The position numbers were made by a program, and so were the translations under genes. This document shows positions 1-8,481 of a stretch of DNA of 64,000 nucleotides, piece after piece (within the stretch, counting starts at the first letter, position 1; each line of letters begins with the position of its first letter). A model generated the notes under the pieces. That model saw nothing but the letters and a program-made list of their open reading frames with translations. It was not told where the DNA came from and searched no databases. The stretch is from Clostridium sp. CX1. Lineage in GTDB: Bacteria; Bacillota; Clostridia; Clostridiales; Clostridiaceae. Where the stretch lies: the NCBI RefSeq assembly GCF_025398335.1, contig NZ_JAODOO010000005.1:216779-280778 (forward strand). Direction: 5' to 3'.

Positions 1-239
1 GTCGTTGGACCTGCTGAACCTATTGGTTGACCTGGTTTTGCCGGAGATGGTCCTACATAGTATATAATTTCATCTTTAATGTTTAAGGGTAAATTTTCTC
101 CCTTATCTAAAAGTTCTACGAGCCTCTTATGAGCTGCATCTCTAGCAGTATATATGGTTCCTGAAATTAAAACACTATCCCCAGCTTTTAAATCTTTAAC
201 TTTATCCTCAGTTAAAGGAGTAGTTATTCTTTTTTCCAT
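1..239 (-). CDS. Class I fumarase-type hydratase, beta subunit (probable mesaconase), partial
   Basis: This is the N-terminal 79 codons of a gene that runs off the left edge. The protein begins MEKRITTPLTEDKVKDLKAG and continues through ISGTIYTARDAAHKR and YYVGPSP. That is the start of the beta (C-terminal-domain) subunit of two-subunit, iron-sulfur class I fumarate hydratases, which carries part of the dicarboxylate site. The ATG is preceded by GGAGGA at good spacing. It lies 71 nt after the alpha-subunit gene, so the two are co-transcribed. Following glmSLE and mal, it is more likely mesaconate hydratase (2-methylmalate dehydratase) than housekeeping fumarase. The fold is clear; the substrate is inferred from context. 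Confidence 0.88.
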   Translation of the reverse strand, partial: MEKRITTPLTEDKVKDLKAGDSVLISGTIYTARDAAHKRLVELLDKGENLPLNIKDEIIYYVGPSPAKPGQPIGSAGPT

Positions 240-310
240 ACTATCTTCCTCCACAATTCTTAGTTAAGAGTTATAACTATATTATAGTTTTTTCTTCTAA
301 CTTCTAACTG

Positions 311-1153
311 TTATAGTTCTATTTCTGCATGTCTTGTAACATGGCAATTAATATTTACCGCTACAGGTAATCCTGCTATATGAGTTGGATATGTTTCTAT
401 ATTTACTGCAAGTGCAGTAGTCTTCCCACCAAAACCTTGTGGTCCTATACCTAAAGCATTTATTTCCTCTAAAAGTTCTTTTTCTAAATCAGAATAAAAG
501 CTATTATTGTTTCTCTGTGCTAAAGGTCTTATTAATGCTTTTTTAGCTAAATTAGCAGCTTTGTCAAAGGTACCTCCTAATCCTACTCCAACAACAATTG
601 GTGGACATGGATTTGGACCTGCTTCTTTTACTACTTTTAACACAAATTCCTTAACGCCTTTCAAACCATCTGCTGGTTTTAACATCTTAAGCTGACTCAT
701 GTTTTCAGAACCAAAGCCTTTAGGTGCCACAGTTATTTTTAGTTTATCTCCCGGAACTATATCGTAGTATATAACTGCCGGAGTGTTATCCTTAGTGTTA
801 ATTCTATCTAACGGATCCTTTACCACTGACTTTCTTAGGTAACCCTCTCCATAGCCTAGTCTTACACCTTCATTTATTGCTTCTTCTAAGCTTCCTCCTA
901 CTACATGGACATTCTGACCAATTTCTATAAAGACACAGGCCATACCCGTATCTTGACACATAGGCATCTGTTCATTTTTAGCTATATCTACATTTGTAAT
1001 TATCTTATCCAAGATTCCCTTTGCCATAGACCAACTTTCATTTTCGTATGCTTCTTTAAGTTTAGCTTTAACGTCCTCTGAAAGATAATAATTAGAGTCT
1101 ATACATAATCCTTTTACAGCCTTTGTTATTTCAGATACATTTATCTCTCTCAT
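311..1153 (-). CDS. Class I fumarase-type hydratase, alpha subunit (probable mesaconase)
   Basis: The 280-residue protein matches the N-terminal half of class I fumarases. Cysteines expected to hold the 4Fe-4S cluster lie in MPMCQDTGMA, GPNPCPPIVVG and NINCHVTRH, with GVGLGGTFDKAA between. I start at the ATG at 1153 (MREINVSEI), which has an AGGAG six bases upstream; the open frame extends 22 codons further without a ribosome site. The enzyme hydrates a C4/C5 unsaturated dicarboxylate in the cytoplasm. Lying directly behind methylaspartate ammonia-lyase, it probably converts mesaconate to (S)-citramalate, the third step of the methylaspartate pathway. Fumarate hydratase is the alternative, and sequence alone cannot separate the two. 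Confidence 0.9.
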   Translation of the reverse strand: MREINVSEITKAVKGLCIDSNYYLSEDVKAKLKEAYENESWSMAKGILDKIITNVDIAKNEQMPMCQDTGMACVFIEIGQNVHVVGGSLEEAINEGVRLGYGEGYLRKSVVKDPLDRINTKDNTPAVIYYDIVPGDKLKITVAPKGFGSENMSQLKMLKPADGLKGVKEFVLKVVKEAGPNPCPPIVVGVGLGGTFDKAANLAKKALIRPLAQRNNNSFYSDLEKELLEEINALGIGPQGFGGKTTALAVNIETYPTHIAGLPVAVNINCHVTRHAEIEL

Positions 1154-1183
1154 TAACTTCCTCTCCTTTATTAAATAGATGAA

Positions 1184-1207
1184 AAGGCAGTTTAATAAAA
1201 CCGCCTT
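1184..1207 (-). terminator. Hairpin between mal and the hydratase genes (weak terminator or attenuator)
   Basis: On the minus strand a 10-bp stem (AAGGCGGTTT with AAACTGCCTT, one G-U pair) closes a 4-nt loop and is followed by TTC with only a short T run. It sits after the mal stop and before the hydratase alpha start. The hydratase genes have no obvious promoter of their own, so partial termination or mRNA-end protection within the operon is more likely than full termination. Confidence 0.5.
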
Positions 1208-1232
1208 CTCAATAACCAATTTAAGTTAACTA

Positions 1233-2474
1233 CTATTTTCTTCTATTTATTAATGCAAGTACTCTATTCATTTCATTATTGACTATCATATAACCTTCGT
1301 CAACACCCATTCCTGGTTTAGCAAGTACTTGTTTTGCTCCACAAGCCATTCCAATGTTTGTAGTTACTTCGGCAGATCTATTTGTTTCATTGCAAGTTCC
1401 ACCACAATAAGCTCCTATTCCATGCTCTTTGCAATATATAATAGCCTCAGCAATATTGTTGACACCACCTAGGTCAGGAGTTTTAATCTGTACCATATGT
1501 CCAGCTTTATTATCTGTAAAGAACTTAACATCTTCAACAGTGTTGCACCACTCGTCTGCAACTAATTCTACTTGAATTCCTCTTCCGTCAATTTCTGCTC
1601 TTAAGTCTCTCATAGCTTCCATTTGCTTTTGTCTGTGTTCTACGTCCATAGGTCCTTCAATTCTCAAATGGAATGGTTTTGCAGCTTCCTCTAATGTTGC
1701 TATATAATCTGCCATAGCCTTTGTATCATAATTAAATGCAATACCAATTGTTCCATATACATCTATATGAAATACTGGGTTATACTCTTCAGTTGTTCTA
1801 AGTTTTAACACTCTGTCTCTTAGCCATTTAACATATTCTAATAACTTCTCTCCACCAAGTCCTAATTTTTCTTCAACGTTATTTATAAGAGCATGAGGCA
1901 TTACATCTGCGCCTTTAATAATCATCTTATCAGAACTATCGTATCTGTCATCTCCTGATTGAGTAAATATTGGAACTCTATTTATTTCTGCTTCTGGGTT
2001 ATATTCATTTCTTATAACCTCAGCCATAGTAATTTTTTGTGATTTTGCTACAGCATCTAAAATAGCTTGAGTTATTCCATATCTTATAGCAGTATGTAAT
2101 CTTTCTCCATTAACTTGCATTGTATCGAATTCTTCTGCTAGAGCCTTAAATTCTGTTAATTCTCTGCCAATAAGTTTTGGAGCTATTTCTTTCTCTATCA
2201 CTGGTATAAAATCTTTAGCTAAGAATAATGGATCTCTTCCGCCAGCTCCTGAATATTGAACAGCAGCACAGTCTCCGTATGCCACCTGACCATCTTCAAG
2301 TATTAACATTACAGATATAGCTTCTCCCGCTTGTCTAACCTTTGTAAAACCATCTGTTACAGCCTCTCCTACATACGTAAATCCATCATGTTTTGCGCCT
2401 TTTTTTATGGCTCTCTGGTCATCAAAGTAAAATCCTGTTTTTCCTTCTGAGCATATAACGTCAACAATTTTCAT
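1233..2474 (-). CDS. mal: Methylaspartate ammonia-lyase
   Basis: The 413-residue protein is 3-methylaspartase, which removes ammonia from (2S,3S)-3-methylaspartate to give mesaconate. It is an enolase-superfamily enzyme. The N-terminal capping domain (MKIVDVICSEGKTGFYFDDQ) precedes a TIM barrel with the metal and lysine region: HIDVYGTIG (Asp ligand), RIEGPMD (Glu), LVADEW (Asp) and QIKTPDLGG, whose lysine is the expected catalytic base. The C-terminal CGGTCNETNRSA is typical of the clostridial enzyme, and the length matches the known one of about 413. The gene follows glmE in the glutamate mutase operon and supplies the second step of the pathway. Confidence 0.97.
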   Translation of the reverse strand: MKIVDVICSEGKTGFYFDDQRAIKKGAKHDGFTYVGEAVTDGFTKVRQAGEAISVMLILEDGQVAYGDCAAVQYSGAGGRDPLFLAKDFIPVIEKEIAPKLIGRELTEFKALAEEFDTMQVNGERLHTAIRYGITQAILDAVAKSQKITMAEVIRNEYNPEAEINRVPIFTQSGDDRYDSSDKMIIKGADVMPHALINNVEEKLGLGGEKLLEYVKWLRDRVLKLRTTEEYNPVFHIDVYGTIGIAFNYDTKAMADYIATLEEAAKPFHLRIEGPMDVEHRQKQMEAMRDLRAEIDGRGIQVELVADEWCNTVEDVKFFTDNKAGHMVQIKTPDLGGVNNIAEAIIYCKEHGIGAYCGGTCNETNRSAEVTTNIGMACGAKQVLAKPGMGVDEGYMIVNNEMNRVLALINRRK

Positions 2475-2538
2475 ATTTTACACCTGTCTTTCTTTAATTG
2501 TTTCCTAATTACAAATTATTTATTAAATATTATATATT

Positions 2539-2563
2539 GACTACCGCATTTGATACGGTAGTC
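2539..2563. other. Inverted repeat between glmE and mal
   Basis: GACTACCG and CGGTAGTC form a perfect 8-bp stem with a 9-nt spacer in the 121-nt glmE-mal gap. On the operon strand no T tract follows (it reads AATATATAAT). On the plus strand a T-rich run does follow, but no plus-strand gene lies to its left. The hairpin could stabilise or process the operon mRNA, or weaken transcription before mal. Confidence 0.45.
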
Positions 2564-2595
2564 ATATTTTCTTTTAATAATTGTATATTCTTTTA

Positions 2596-4044
2596 TTAAG
2601 GTCTTCCGATAAGTTTTCCTTTACCAACAGCAAATATATCATCAATAGTCATTTGGAAACTAACTTCTCTTCCTTCAAACCTACCTCTTTCTTCTAGCTT
2701 CTTCATATTAAATTCCTTTAATTCATCAGTTAAAGGTACGTTACCGAATTTAAGGTATCTAACTGCACCATTGTTATCTCTTGCTGGCATCATTTTTCCT
2801 GCGTTATACTTACTTGGAGCAAATGGAATATCTACTACTCCAGCCTCAAATCCTTTTACTGTTCCTATTGCTAAATCACCATTACCAAGCTCAAACAATT
2901 TATCCATCATGCATTTAGTTTCAGCTTTTATTATAGCAATCTCAGTTTCTAATTCCTTTGACATAGGAAGTCTTTGACCTTGTAACATATTTAAAGCCAT
3001 CTTTGTTGCCTTTATTCCTGATGCATTTGCTTCTTTTGTTGGTATACCCATAGCCTCATGAGGTGTTTTTACTATAACCTTTGTAGCTCCAGCTAAAGCT
3101 GCTGTTGCTGCTCCAGAAGATATTACCCCAAATGCTTTTGATTCGTCTTGAGGAAATCCTCCCATCCATTGGTGGAAAACTGTAGTTATATATACATCCT
3201 TATATCCATACTGCTCTAAATATTCATTTACCTGCTCTTCTAAAGCTCTTATAGCTGCTACGTCCTGAACAAGATTTCCACATTGTCCGTATCCAACAGT
3301 TATATTTTTAACTCCTTGTTCTGCCGCAAGTAATGCTTCTATTATAGCTACCGTATTTGATATACTTGGTGGGACTAATGTACCTGTCAAAGGACCGAAA
3401 GGTTCTCTATTTATTGATATACCTTGTTCTTCATAGAAACCTACAAGTCTATCACAGTACTGCCAATCTAATAGAGTCTTTTCTATGGATACACTCTTAG
3501 CATATGGAATGTTATAAGATATTCCACCACCCTCATTTGAAGTCCAGCCTGCTGCATGAATTATTTCTGAAAGTAGTCTAGCATCTGGTGTACCGTGTCT
3601 TGCTTGAAGTGGCAGATTAACAGACTCAAATACCTTTCTACATCCTTTTACTCCGTGGTTAACTCCTGGAAAACCATTTAATAGTGATCTTCCGGCAGCA
3701 ATACTCTCTTTTATTCCTATTTCACATTCATCATACTTATTCTGTCTTGTATAGCTATCTATAGTTGATGGAAGTAAATCTGCTTCACCTTCATCTTGAA
3801 GATGATTTAAAAGTTCTATATGCTCATCTATTAAAGCAACTCCTGCTCTCGGCTGAGCTAATGTTACTCCAGATTCTTTAGCTTTTCTTAACTTTGCTGG
3901 GAAACTCTTTTCTTCAGGTATACTTTTTAAATAATCTATAGCTTCTTGAAGGTCTACTTCACTGCCAGTAGGCCATTGAGCTAATACCTCTTTTCTCATG
4001 TTAAAAAATTCTTCATCTGTCCATTTTTTATTTTTAAGTTCCAA
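2596..4044 (-). CDS. glmE: Methylaspartate mutase (glutamate mutase) epsilon subunit
   Basis: The 482-residue catalytic subunit of adenosylcobalamin-dependent glutamate mutase, of standard length. With GlmS it rearranges L-glutamate to (2S,3S)-3-methylaspartate by a radical mechanism. The TIM barrel that binds glutamate and the adenosyl group is recognisable from [61 protein letters not shown] and VGYGQCGN. The start has AGGAGGT eight bases upstream. It follows glmL by 12 nt and precedes mal, the layout known from C. tetanomorphum and C. cochlearium. Confidence 0.97.
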   Translation of the reverse strand: MELKNKKWTDEEFFNMRKEVLAQWPTGSEVDLQEAIDYLKSIPEEKSFPAKLRKAKESGVTLAQPRAGVALIDEHIELLNHLQDEGEADLLPSTIDSYTRQNKYDECEIGIKESIAAGRSLLNGFPGVNHGVKGCRKVFESVNLPLQARHGTPDARLLSEIIHAAGWTSNEGGGISYNIPYAKSVSIEKTLLDWQYCDRLVGFYEEQGISINREPFGPLTGTLVPPSISNTVAIIEALLAAEQGVKNITVGYGQCGNLVQDVAAIRALEEQVNEYLEQYGYKDVYITTVFHQWMGGFPQDESKAFGVISSGAATAALAGATKVIVKTPHEAMGIPTKEANASGIKATKMALNMLQGQRLPMSKELETEIAIIKAETKCMMDKLFELGNGDLAIGTVKGFEAGVVDIPFAPSKYNAGKMMPARDNNGAVRYLKFGNVPLTDELKEFNMKKLEERGRFEGREVSFQMTIDDIFAVGKGKLIGRP

Positions 4045-4056
4045 TCGAATTACCTC

Positions 4057-5454
4057 CTAAACAACCTTCAATAAATATTTTTTCATGATTCTAACTGCCA
4101 TATCTGAATTCTCTTCTGCTAACAATCCCATAGCTGACATTATATACGTTTTGTCCATTAAATATTCAGGATTTTGTGGCTTTAAATGTGTAGGATCAGC
4201 TTTATCAAAGTTTCCTGCTTTTAATATCTCAGCAGGATGTTCACTATGAACCAGCACCCCACCTGTTCCTATTAGATACTTAACCTCTAATAAGTCCTTG
4301 CCTTCCTGAGAGTATACTACTCCACATGGAGTATATAAGGTTTCAAGAACCCCAACATGTCTTTCTAATGCTAACTCAGTTGCAACTTTAGCCATCGCTT
4401 CGTCGAACTTTATTTCCTCTTCTGTGGTTGGAACCATTCTTATATTCTCTGATCTATATTTACAGTTTTCCTCAACATCTACTGTTTTATCATCAAGATA
4501 TTTCTGGATTTTTCTTGTTGTGGCCGCTTCCCATAATGCAACAGCAGAGTACCTCATTCCTAAATCACCTTCAACTGTTCTCTTTGCAAAAGGTTCCTGA
4601 AGTCCTCTTAATGTTACCCCTGCCTTTGAAGGCTCACCATCTGCTAGCGAATGCACATCGGTAGTTGCTCCTCCAATGTCAACCACAATTAAATCGCCTA
4701 ACCCTTCTTCCTTATCAGTTCCCTCACTTAAAACTCTAGCAGCTTTAAGTACTGCAGCTGGAGTTGGCATTAAAATTCCGCTTATATAGTTTTCAGCATT
4801 TTTCATGCCCTTAGCTTCTATTATTTTTTCCATAAATATTTTTCTTATTTCTTCTCTAGCAGGCTCAACATCTAAAACATTAAGCTTAGGCATTACATTA
4901 CTAGTTATTTTATAAAACATACCTGCATCTTTTAGTATTTTTTCTACATCATCTACTGCAACTTTATTTCCAGCTACAACTATTGGTACTTTCATTCCAC
5001 TTTCCGCTAGCATCTTCGCATTATGGATTATACAATCTTTGTTTCCTCCATCCGTTCCTCCAGCTAAAAGGATAATATCTAGTTTTGAATTTCTAATTTC
5101 CTCTATTTCCTTTGATGTCAGATCATAACTATAAACATTTAATACTCTAGCTCCAGCTCCTAATGCAGCTCTTTTTGCTGCTTCAGCTGTAAGCTCTGGT
5201 ACAAGTCCTATAGCAATCATTTTCAAACCACCTGCTGCAGAAGAACATGCTAACTTTTTAGTAAAATTGATTTCTTTACCCTTTAATTGACCCTCCAGTT
5301 TTTGAAAGGCGTTATCAAAGCCTACCATTATATCGTTTTCAATAGTAGTAATATCTTTAGCTGTAGCAATTATTTCTTCATTCTCTATATCTACGGCAGT
5401 AAGCTTAGTATAGGTGCTACCAAAATCTATGAGCAAGTAACTATCCAAATCCAT
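4057..5454 (-). CDS. glmL: GlmL/MutL, ASKHA-family protein of the glutamate mutase operon
   Basis: The gene encodes 465 residues from the ATG at 5454 (MDLDSYLLIDFGSTYTKL). An alternative in-frame GTG at 5472 would add six residues; the AGGAG between them lies very close to the ATG, so the start is not settled. DFGSTYTK and VVDIGGATTDVHS are the phosphate-1 and phosphate-2 loops of actin/Hsp70-type ATPases, and LLAGGTDGG and LIGTGGVLVH are conserved in the MutL family. The family sits between the two mutase subunits in clostridia and is thought to act as a chaperone or reactivase for the B12 enzyme. That role is inferred rather than proven. Confidence 0.93.
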   Translation of the reverse strand: MDLDSYLLIDFGSTYTKLTAVDIENEEIIATAKDITTIENDIMVGFDNAFQKLEGQLKGKEINFTKKLACSSAAGGLKMIAIGLVPELTAEAAKRAALGAGARVLNVYSYDLTSKEIEEIRNSKLDIILLAGGTDGGNKDCIIHNAKMLAESGMKVPIVVAGNKVAVDDVEKILKDAGMFYKITSNVMPKLNVLDVEPAREEIRKIFMEKIIEAKGMKNAENYISGILMPTPAAVLKAARVLSEGTDKEEGLGDLIVVDIGGATTDVHSLADGEPSKAGVTLRGLQEPFAKRTVEGDLGMRYSAVALWEAATTRKIQKYLDDKTVDVEENCKYRSENIRMVPTTEEEIKFDEAMAKVATELALERHVGVLETLYTPCGVVYSQEGKDLLEVKYLIGTGGVLVHSEHPAEILKAGNFDKADPTHLKPQNPEYLMDKTYIMSAMGLLAEENSDMAVRIMKKYLLKVV

Positions 5455-5487
5455 CACTCCTGTTTTCCCCACAGAGGTTTATTTTTA

Positions 5488-5898
5488 TTAACCTTCTATT
5501 TTCAAATCAACCTTTAAATCCTCTATTGTAATTTCTGGTGATGTTCCAGGTGCGTATACTCTGTTAAATCCCATCTCCTTGAACTTTTGGTGAACATCTT
5601 CCCATTTTTGTTTTCCTACAACTAAGTTTCCTCCTACATACATGAGAATTCCCTTAAGTCCAGCCTCATCGCACTTTTCTCTTAATCCTCTACAATCTAT
5701 TTCTCCATGTCCATATAATGAAGATACTAATATTGCATCTGCATTAGTTTCTATTGCTGCATTTATAAAATCTTCTTGTGGAGAAAGAACTCCTATATTA
5801 ACAACATTAAATCCTGCCTGCGTAAAAGAATGTTCCAATATCTTATTCCCAACAGCGTGGCAGTCTGAACCGATTACACCTATAACTAAAGTTTTCAT
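5488..5898 (-). CDS. glmS: Methylaspartate mutase (glutamate mutase) sigma subunit
   Basis: The 136-residue B12-binding subunit of glutamate mutase. The DxHxxG cobalamin motif is present as SDCHAVGN at residues 11-18; its histidine replaces dimethylbenzimidazole as the lower cobalt ligand. [12 protein letters not shown] and [11 protein letters not shown] complete the flavodoxin-like B12 fold, and PGTSPE near the end is characteristic. The length is one residue below the usual 137. It is the first catalytic gene of the operon, 18 nt after the GntR regulator and 33 nt before the glmL ATG. Confidence 0.97.
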   Translation of the reverse strand: MKTLVIGVIGSDCHAVGNKILEHSFTQAGFNVVNIGVLSPQEDFINAAIETNADAILVSSLYGHGEIDCRGLREKCDEAGLKGILMYVGGNLVVGKQKWEDVHQKFKEMGFNRVYAPGTSPEITIEDLKVDLKIEG

Positions 5899-5916
5899 TA
5901 TGAAACCCCCTGAAAA

Positions 5917-6885
5917 TTACTTTTGATATTTTAATTCTATGATTTTTGACTTTAGAGCTTTTACTGAGCTGTCATCAAGGCTATATAAAAATCTCATTAT
6001 TTCCTTATCACCTTTAATATTTTCCTTTACATCGTTGTATCTACCAGGTGACACTATTATTACATCAGAGTTATTTATAACTTTTACCAACTCACTTTTT
6101 TCACTAGTATTTGTATATTGAATATTTATATTGCCAAGTCCAGCTTTTTCTAGAGCACCTCTAGCTTTAAACATAAATTCTTGTGACATACACACAAATG
6201 CAAATCTAGTACTCTCTGGATACCTAGCAATTTTAACTATAGTTTCTAAATCTACATTGATAGCTACACCAATTACCTCCTTCTTAAAAGGCTTGGTTAA
6301 CTCTACAACTTCGTTAACATGATTAAATGTAGCTATTATAACTTGAGATTTTTCTACAAGTTCTTTTGTTTCTTTATCTATGATTCTTATATCATCTAAG
6401 GTCAACGGAATTACACTCATATTTGTGCTATCCGTTAACTGCTTACTAAACATTCTTGATTGTTCAATATTACATTCAACATATAGTGCCGTTATTTTAC
6501 TCATTAATTCTTTCTTTTCTTTTACTCTTTGAGTGACTATTTCTAAAAATTCATCTACATCCATTCCTATTTCAAGAGCTTCTTCTAATCCAAGATCAAC
6601 AAACTTAATTATCTTCTCTTTTATATTTTGAGCTTTCCATGGGTTTGCCTCTTCTGCTACAAAAGTTCCTCTTCCCTGGTAAGATTTTAAAACTCCCTCT
6701 TGCTCTAGTTCATTATAAGCTGTACTAATTGTATTTCTGCTTACTTTTAACTTTTCAGATAACTCTCTCTCAGTTGGCATTTTATTTCCAACCTTTAAGA
6801 ACCCATTCTTTATTAAGTCCATGATTTGTTTTTTTACTTGCAAGTAAAGCGGAACGCCGCTCTCTTTATTTATTCTAATCTCTAT
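5917..6885 (-). CDS. GntR-family transcriptional regulator of the glutamate mutase operon
   Basis: A winged helix-turn-helix fills the N-terminus (VPLYLQVKKQIMDLIKNG, then KMPTERELSEKLKVSRNT and YQGRGTFV). A long C-terminal domain of about 230 residues, which I do not recognise, follows. The open frame contains an ATG at 6927, but the predicted promoter would start transcription about 5 nt before it and no ribosome site exists there. The extended Shine-Dalgarno GGGGTGAT at 6888-6895 points instead to a start at about 6885-6890, at ATT or ATA. I give the ATA codon at 6885 as the best-spaced position. The annotated extent with ATG would be 5917-6927. Co-transcribed with glmS, it probably controls this operon and itself. 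Confidence 0.85.
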   Translation of the reverse strand: MEIRINKESGVPLYLQVKKQIMDLIKNGFLKVGNKMPTERELSEKLKVSRNTISTAYNELEQEGVLKSYQGRGTFVAEEANPWKAQNIKEKIIKFVDLGLEEALEIGMDVDEFLEIVTQRVKEKKELMSKITALYVECNIEQSRMFSKQLTDSTNMSVIPLTLDDIRIIDKETKELVEKSQVIIATFNHVNEVVELTKPFKKEVIGVAINVDLETIVKIARYPESTRFAFVCMSQEFMFKARGALEKAGLGNINIQYTNTSEKSELVKVINNSDVIIVSPGRYNDVKENIKGDKEIMRFLYSLDDSSVKALKSKIIELKYQK

Positions 6886-6904
6886 AATAATCACCCCAAA
6901 GTTT

Positions 6905-6923
6905 ATTGGATTAATGGACCAAT
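6905..6923. promoter_or_regulatory. Candidate GntR operator
   Basis: ATTGG and CCAAT are inverted around a 9-nt centre, about +10 to +28 from the predicted start site. The heptamer AATGGAC inside it recurs at 6956-6962 between the -10 and -35 boxes, 43 bp away, or about four helical turns. Repeated elements on both sides of the -10 are consistent with autoregulation by the adjacent GntR protein (inference). Confidence 0.45.
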
Positions 6924-6938
6924 CCATTTTATAATTTT

Positions 6939-6967
6939 ATGATAGCACAGTATAGAATGGACATCAA
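6939..6967 (-). promoter_or_regulatory. Sigma-A-like promoter of the GntR-glm-mal operon
   Basis: On the minus strand a -35 TTGATG (6962-6967) and a -10 TATCAT (6939-6944) are separated by exactly 17 nt. Transcription would start near 6932. It is the only good promoter match in the gap and would drive GntR, glmS, glmL, glmE, mal and the hydratase genes as one unit. Confidence 0.6.
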
Positions 6968-6975
6968 TAATTTTC

Positions 6976-7007
6976 TAACAAAATTCAAATTTAAGAAAAT
7001 TTTGTTA
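6976..7007. repeat. Inverted repeat upstream of the glutamate operon promoter
   Basis: TAACAAAATT and AATTTTGTTA (10-bp arms, 12-nt spacer) lie just upstream of the -35 box. This could be an activator or repressor site, or simply AT-rich chance symmetry. The rest of the 6928-7170 gap holds no open frame or riboswitch that I can recognise; in particular I see no cobalamin riboswitch. Confidence 0.35.
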
Positions 7008-7171
7008 TGAATTCACATATGGTTATTACTTATTCTGTATATATTAATAATTATTCATAGTTTATATTTCAGCTATTGGCACTGAAAACATTTAACTATT
7101 GGACTTTTATAAATCCATTCCTTAATATGGTACTAATAAATATTCAATTTTTAAAAATTTAGTCATGAATA

Positions 7172-7227
7172 AAAAAGCAATAAAAGCTGCATTTTTTTAC
7201 TGTAATATGCAGCTTTTATTGCTTTTT
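7172..7227. terminator. Terminator after cwlD
   Basis: A perfect stem of about 20 bp (AAAAAGCAATAAAAGCTGCA with its complement) and a 15-nt loop. Each arm ends in an A or T run, so it can terminate in either direction. The right arm overlaps the cwlD stop codon. It insulates cwlD from the glutamate operon. Confidence 0.88.
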
Positions 7228-7948
7228 ATCCACCATAGTATGTATTTAAAGATTTTACTATAGATTCAGCTATTATATTTTGATACTCATCAGTGGTAAG
7301 CTTCTGCTCCTCACCAGGATTAGATAAAAATCCACATTCAATTAATATACTAGGCATATCATCATTAACCCTCAAGACTTTATAGGAGTCTAATGCCGGC
7401 TTCTCTTGTCTATTGTTATTTATATCTAAGTCTTTTTTAAAGTTTTCTTGGACTATTCTAGCAAGTCTTTGGCTATCCTTATTTCTGGAGTACCACACCT
7501 GTGCTCCGTAATATCTAGTCTCAGGAAATGCGTTTAAATGTATACTAATAAACATATCACAGTTAGAATCCTTTTTAATTTTAACTCTGTTATTCAAGTC
7601 TTCTAACTTCTTTTTTCTTATTCTACCTTCGTCTTCGTATAATCCTCTATCGTCCTCTCTAGTCATTACTACTTTATAACCCTGTTTTTCTAGCTTATCC
7701 CTAAGCCTAGTGCTAATTTTTAGATTAATATCTTTTTCCAAAATGCCACTTTTTATTCCAGAGGCTCCTCCATCTACACCACCGTGTCCCGGATCTATAA
7801 GTATAATCCTATCTTCTTCACTATTTATAAAATGGAACTTGTTTTTAGTTGTAGGCGTAGAATATTTTATGTTTGCATATAATACAGAAGTCATACCCAA
7901 GAAAATTACAAGTGTTATTAATATCAATTTTCTATTTCTATAGTTCAA
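7226..7948 (-). CDS. cwlD: Sporulation N-acetylmuramoyl-L-alanine amidase CwlD
   Basis: The 240-residue protein has an N-terminal membrane anchor or signal segment (about residues 6-26) and an Amidase_3 domain. Zinc and catalytic residues appear in IDPGHGGVDGG (His), GILEKDINL (Glu), FISIHLNAF (His) and ILIECGFLSN (catalytic Glu). CwlD removes the peptide from muramic acid so that cortex muramic delta-lactam can form, which spores need to germinate. The start is TTG at 7948 behind GGGGGAGG; an ATG five bases upstream runs straight into a stop. A terminator follows directly. Confidence 0.93.
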   Translation of the reverse strand: MNYRNRKLILITLVIFLGMTSVLYANIKYSTPTTKNKFHFINSEEDRIILIDPGHGGVDGGASGIKSGILEKDINLKISTRLRDKLEKQGYKVVMTREDDRGLYEDEGRIRKKKLEDLNNRVKIKKDSNCDMFISIHLNAFPETRYYGAQVWYSRNKDSQRLARIVQENFKKDLDINNNRQEKPALDSYKVLRVNDDMPSILIECGFLSNPGEEQKLTTDEYQNIIAESIVKSLNTYYGG

Positions 7949-8036
7949 CCCATCCTCCCCCTTAATGATAACTTCCTATATATTTTATGCTTAATATGTG
8001 CTATTTAATTAATAATAATTTAATATAAAATAAAAA

Positions 8037-8060
8037 AAAGAGAGGTTATTACCTCTCTTT
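8037..8060 (-). terminator. Terminator of rplM-rpsI
   Basis: The 10-bp stem AAAGAGAGGT / ACCTCTCTTT with a TATT loop is followed on the minus strand by a run of eight Ts. It begins 4 nt after the rpsI stop codon and is a classic intrinsic terminator. Confidence 0.93.
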
Positions 8061-8063
8061 TCA

Positions 8064-8456
8064 TTATCTCTTTGAGAATTGTGGAGCTCTTCTAGCTTTC
8101 TTAAGACCGTATTTCTTTCTTTCCTTCATTCTTGGATCTCTTGTTAAGAAACCAGCTTTCTTAAGTTCTGGCTTTAAGCTTTCATCTGCTTTTAAAAGAG
8201 CTCTTGATATACCGTGTCTTATAGCTCCTGCCTGACCAGTATATCCACCACCATGAACATTTACTAAAACGTCGAATTTCTCTTTAGTTTCAGTTAAAAC
8301 TAATGGTTGGTTAACTATTACTCTTAAAGTTTCCAATCCAAAAAAGTTTTCTATATCTCTCTTATTTATTATTACTCTACCTTCTCCAGGTACAAGTCTT
8401 ACTCTCGCAACAGATTTCTTTCTTCTTCCTGTTCCAAAATATTGCACTTTAGCCAT
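8064..8456 (-). CDS. rpsI: 30S ribosomal protein S9
   Basis: The 130-residue S9 has the standard start ([18 protein letters not shown]) and the conserved C-terminal tail ending in FSKR, whose basic residues reach the P-site t[22 protein letters not shown] is the family signature. It lies 25 nt after rplM in the usual two-gene operon and ends at a strong terminator. Confidence 0.98.
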   Translation of the reverse strand: MAKVQYFGTGRRKKSVARVRLVPGEGRVIINKRDIENFFGLETLRVIVNQPLVLTETKEKFDVLVNVHGGGYTGQAGAIRHGISRALLKADESLKPELKKAGFLTRDPRMKERKKYGLKKARRAPQFSKR

Positions 8457-8481
8457 TTTTTCTCCTCCTTCCAGCTTCCAA

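Noticed and set aside
6928..7170. Possible cobalamin riboswitch before the B12-dependent glutamate mutase operon
   Set aside because: I see no B12-box-like sequence or multi-arm fold in the interval; only a promoter and AT-rich inverted repeats.
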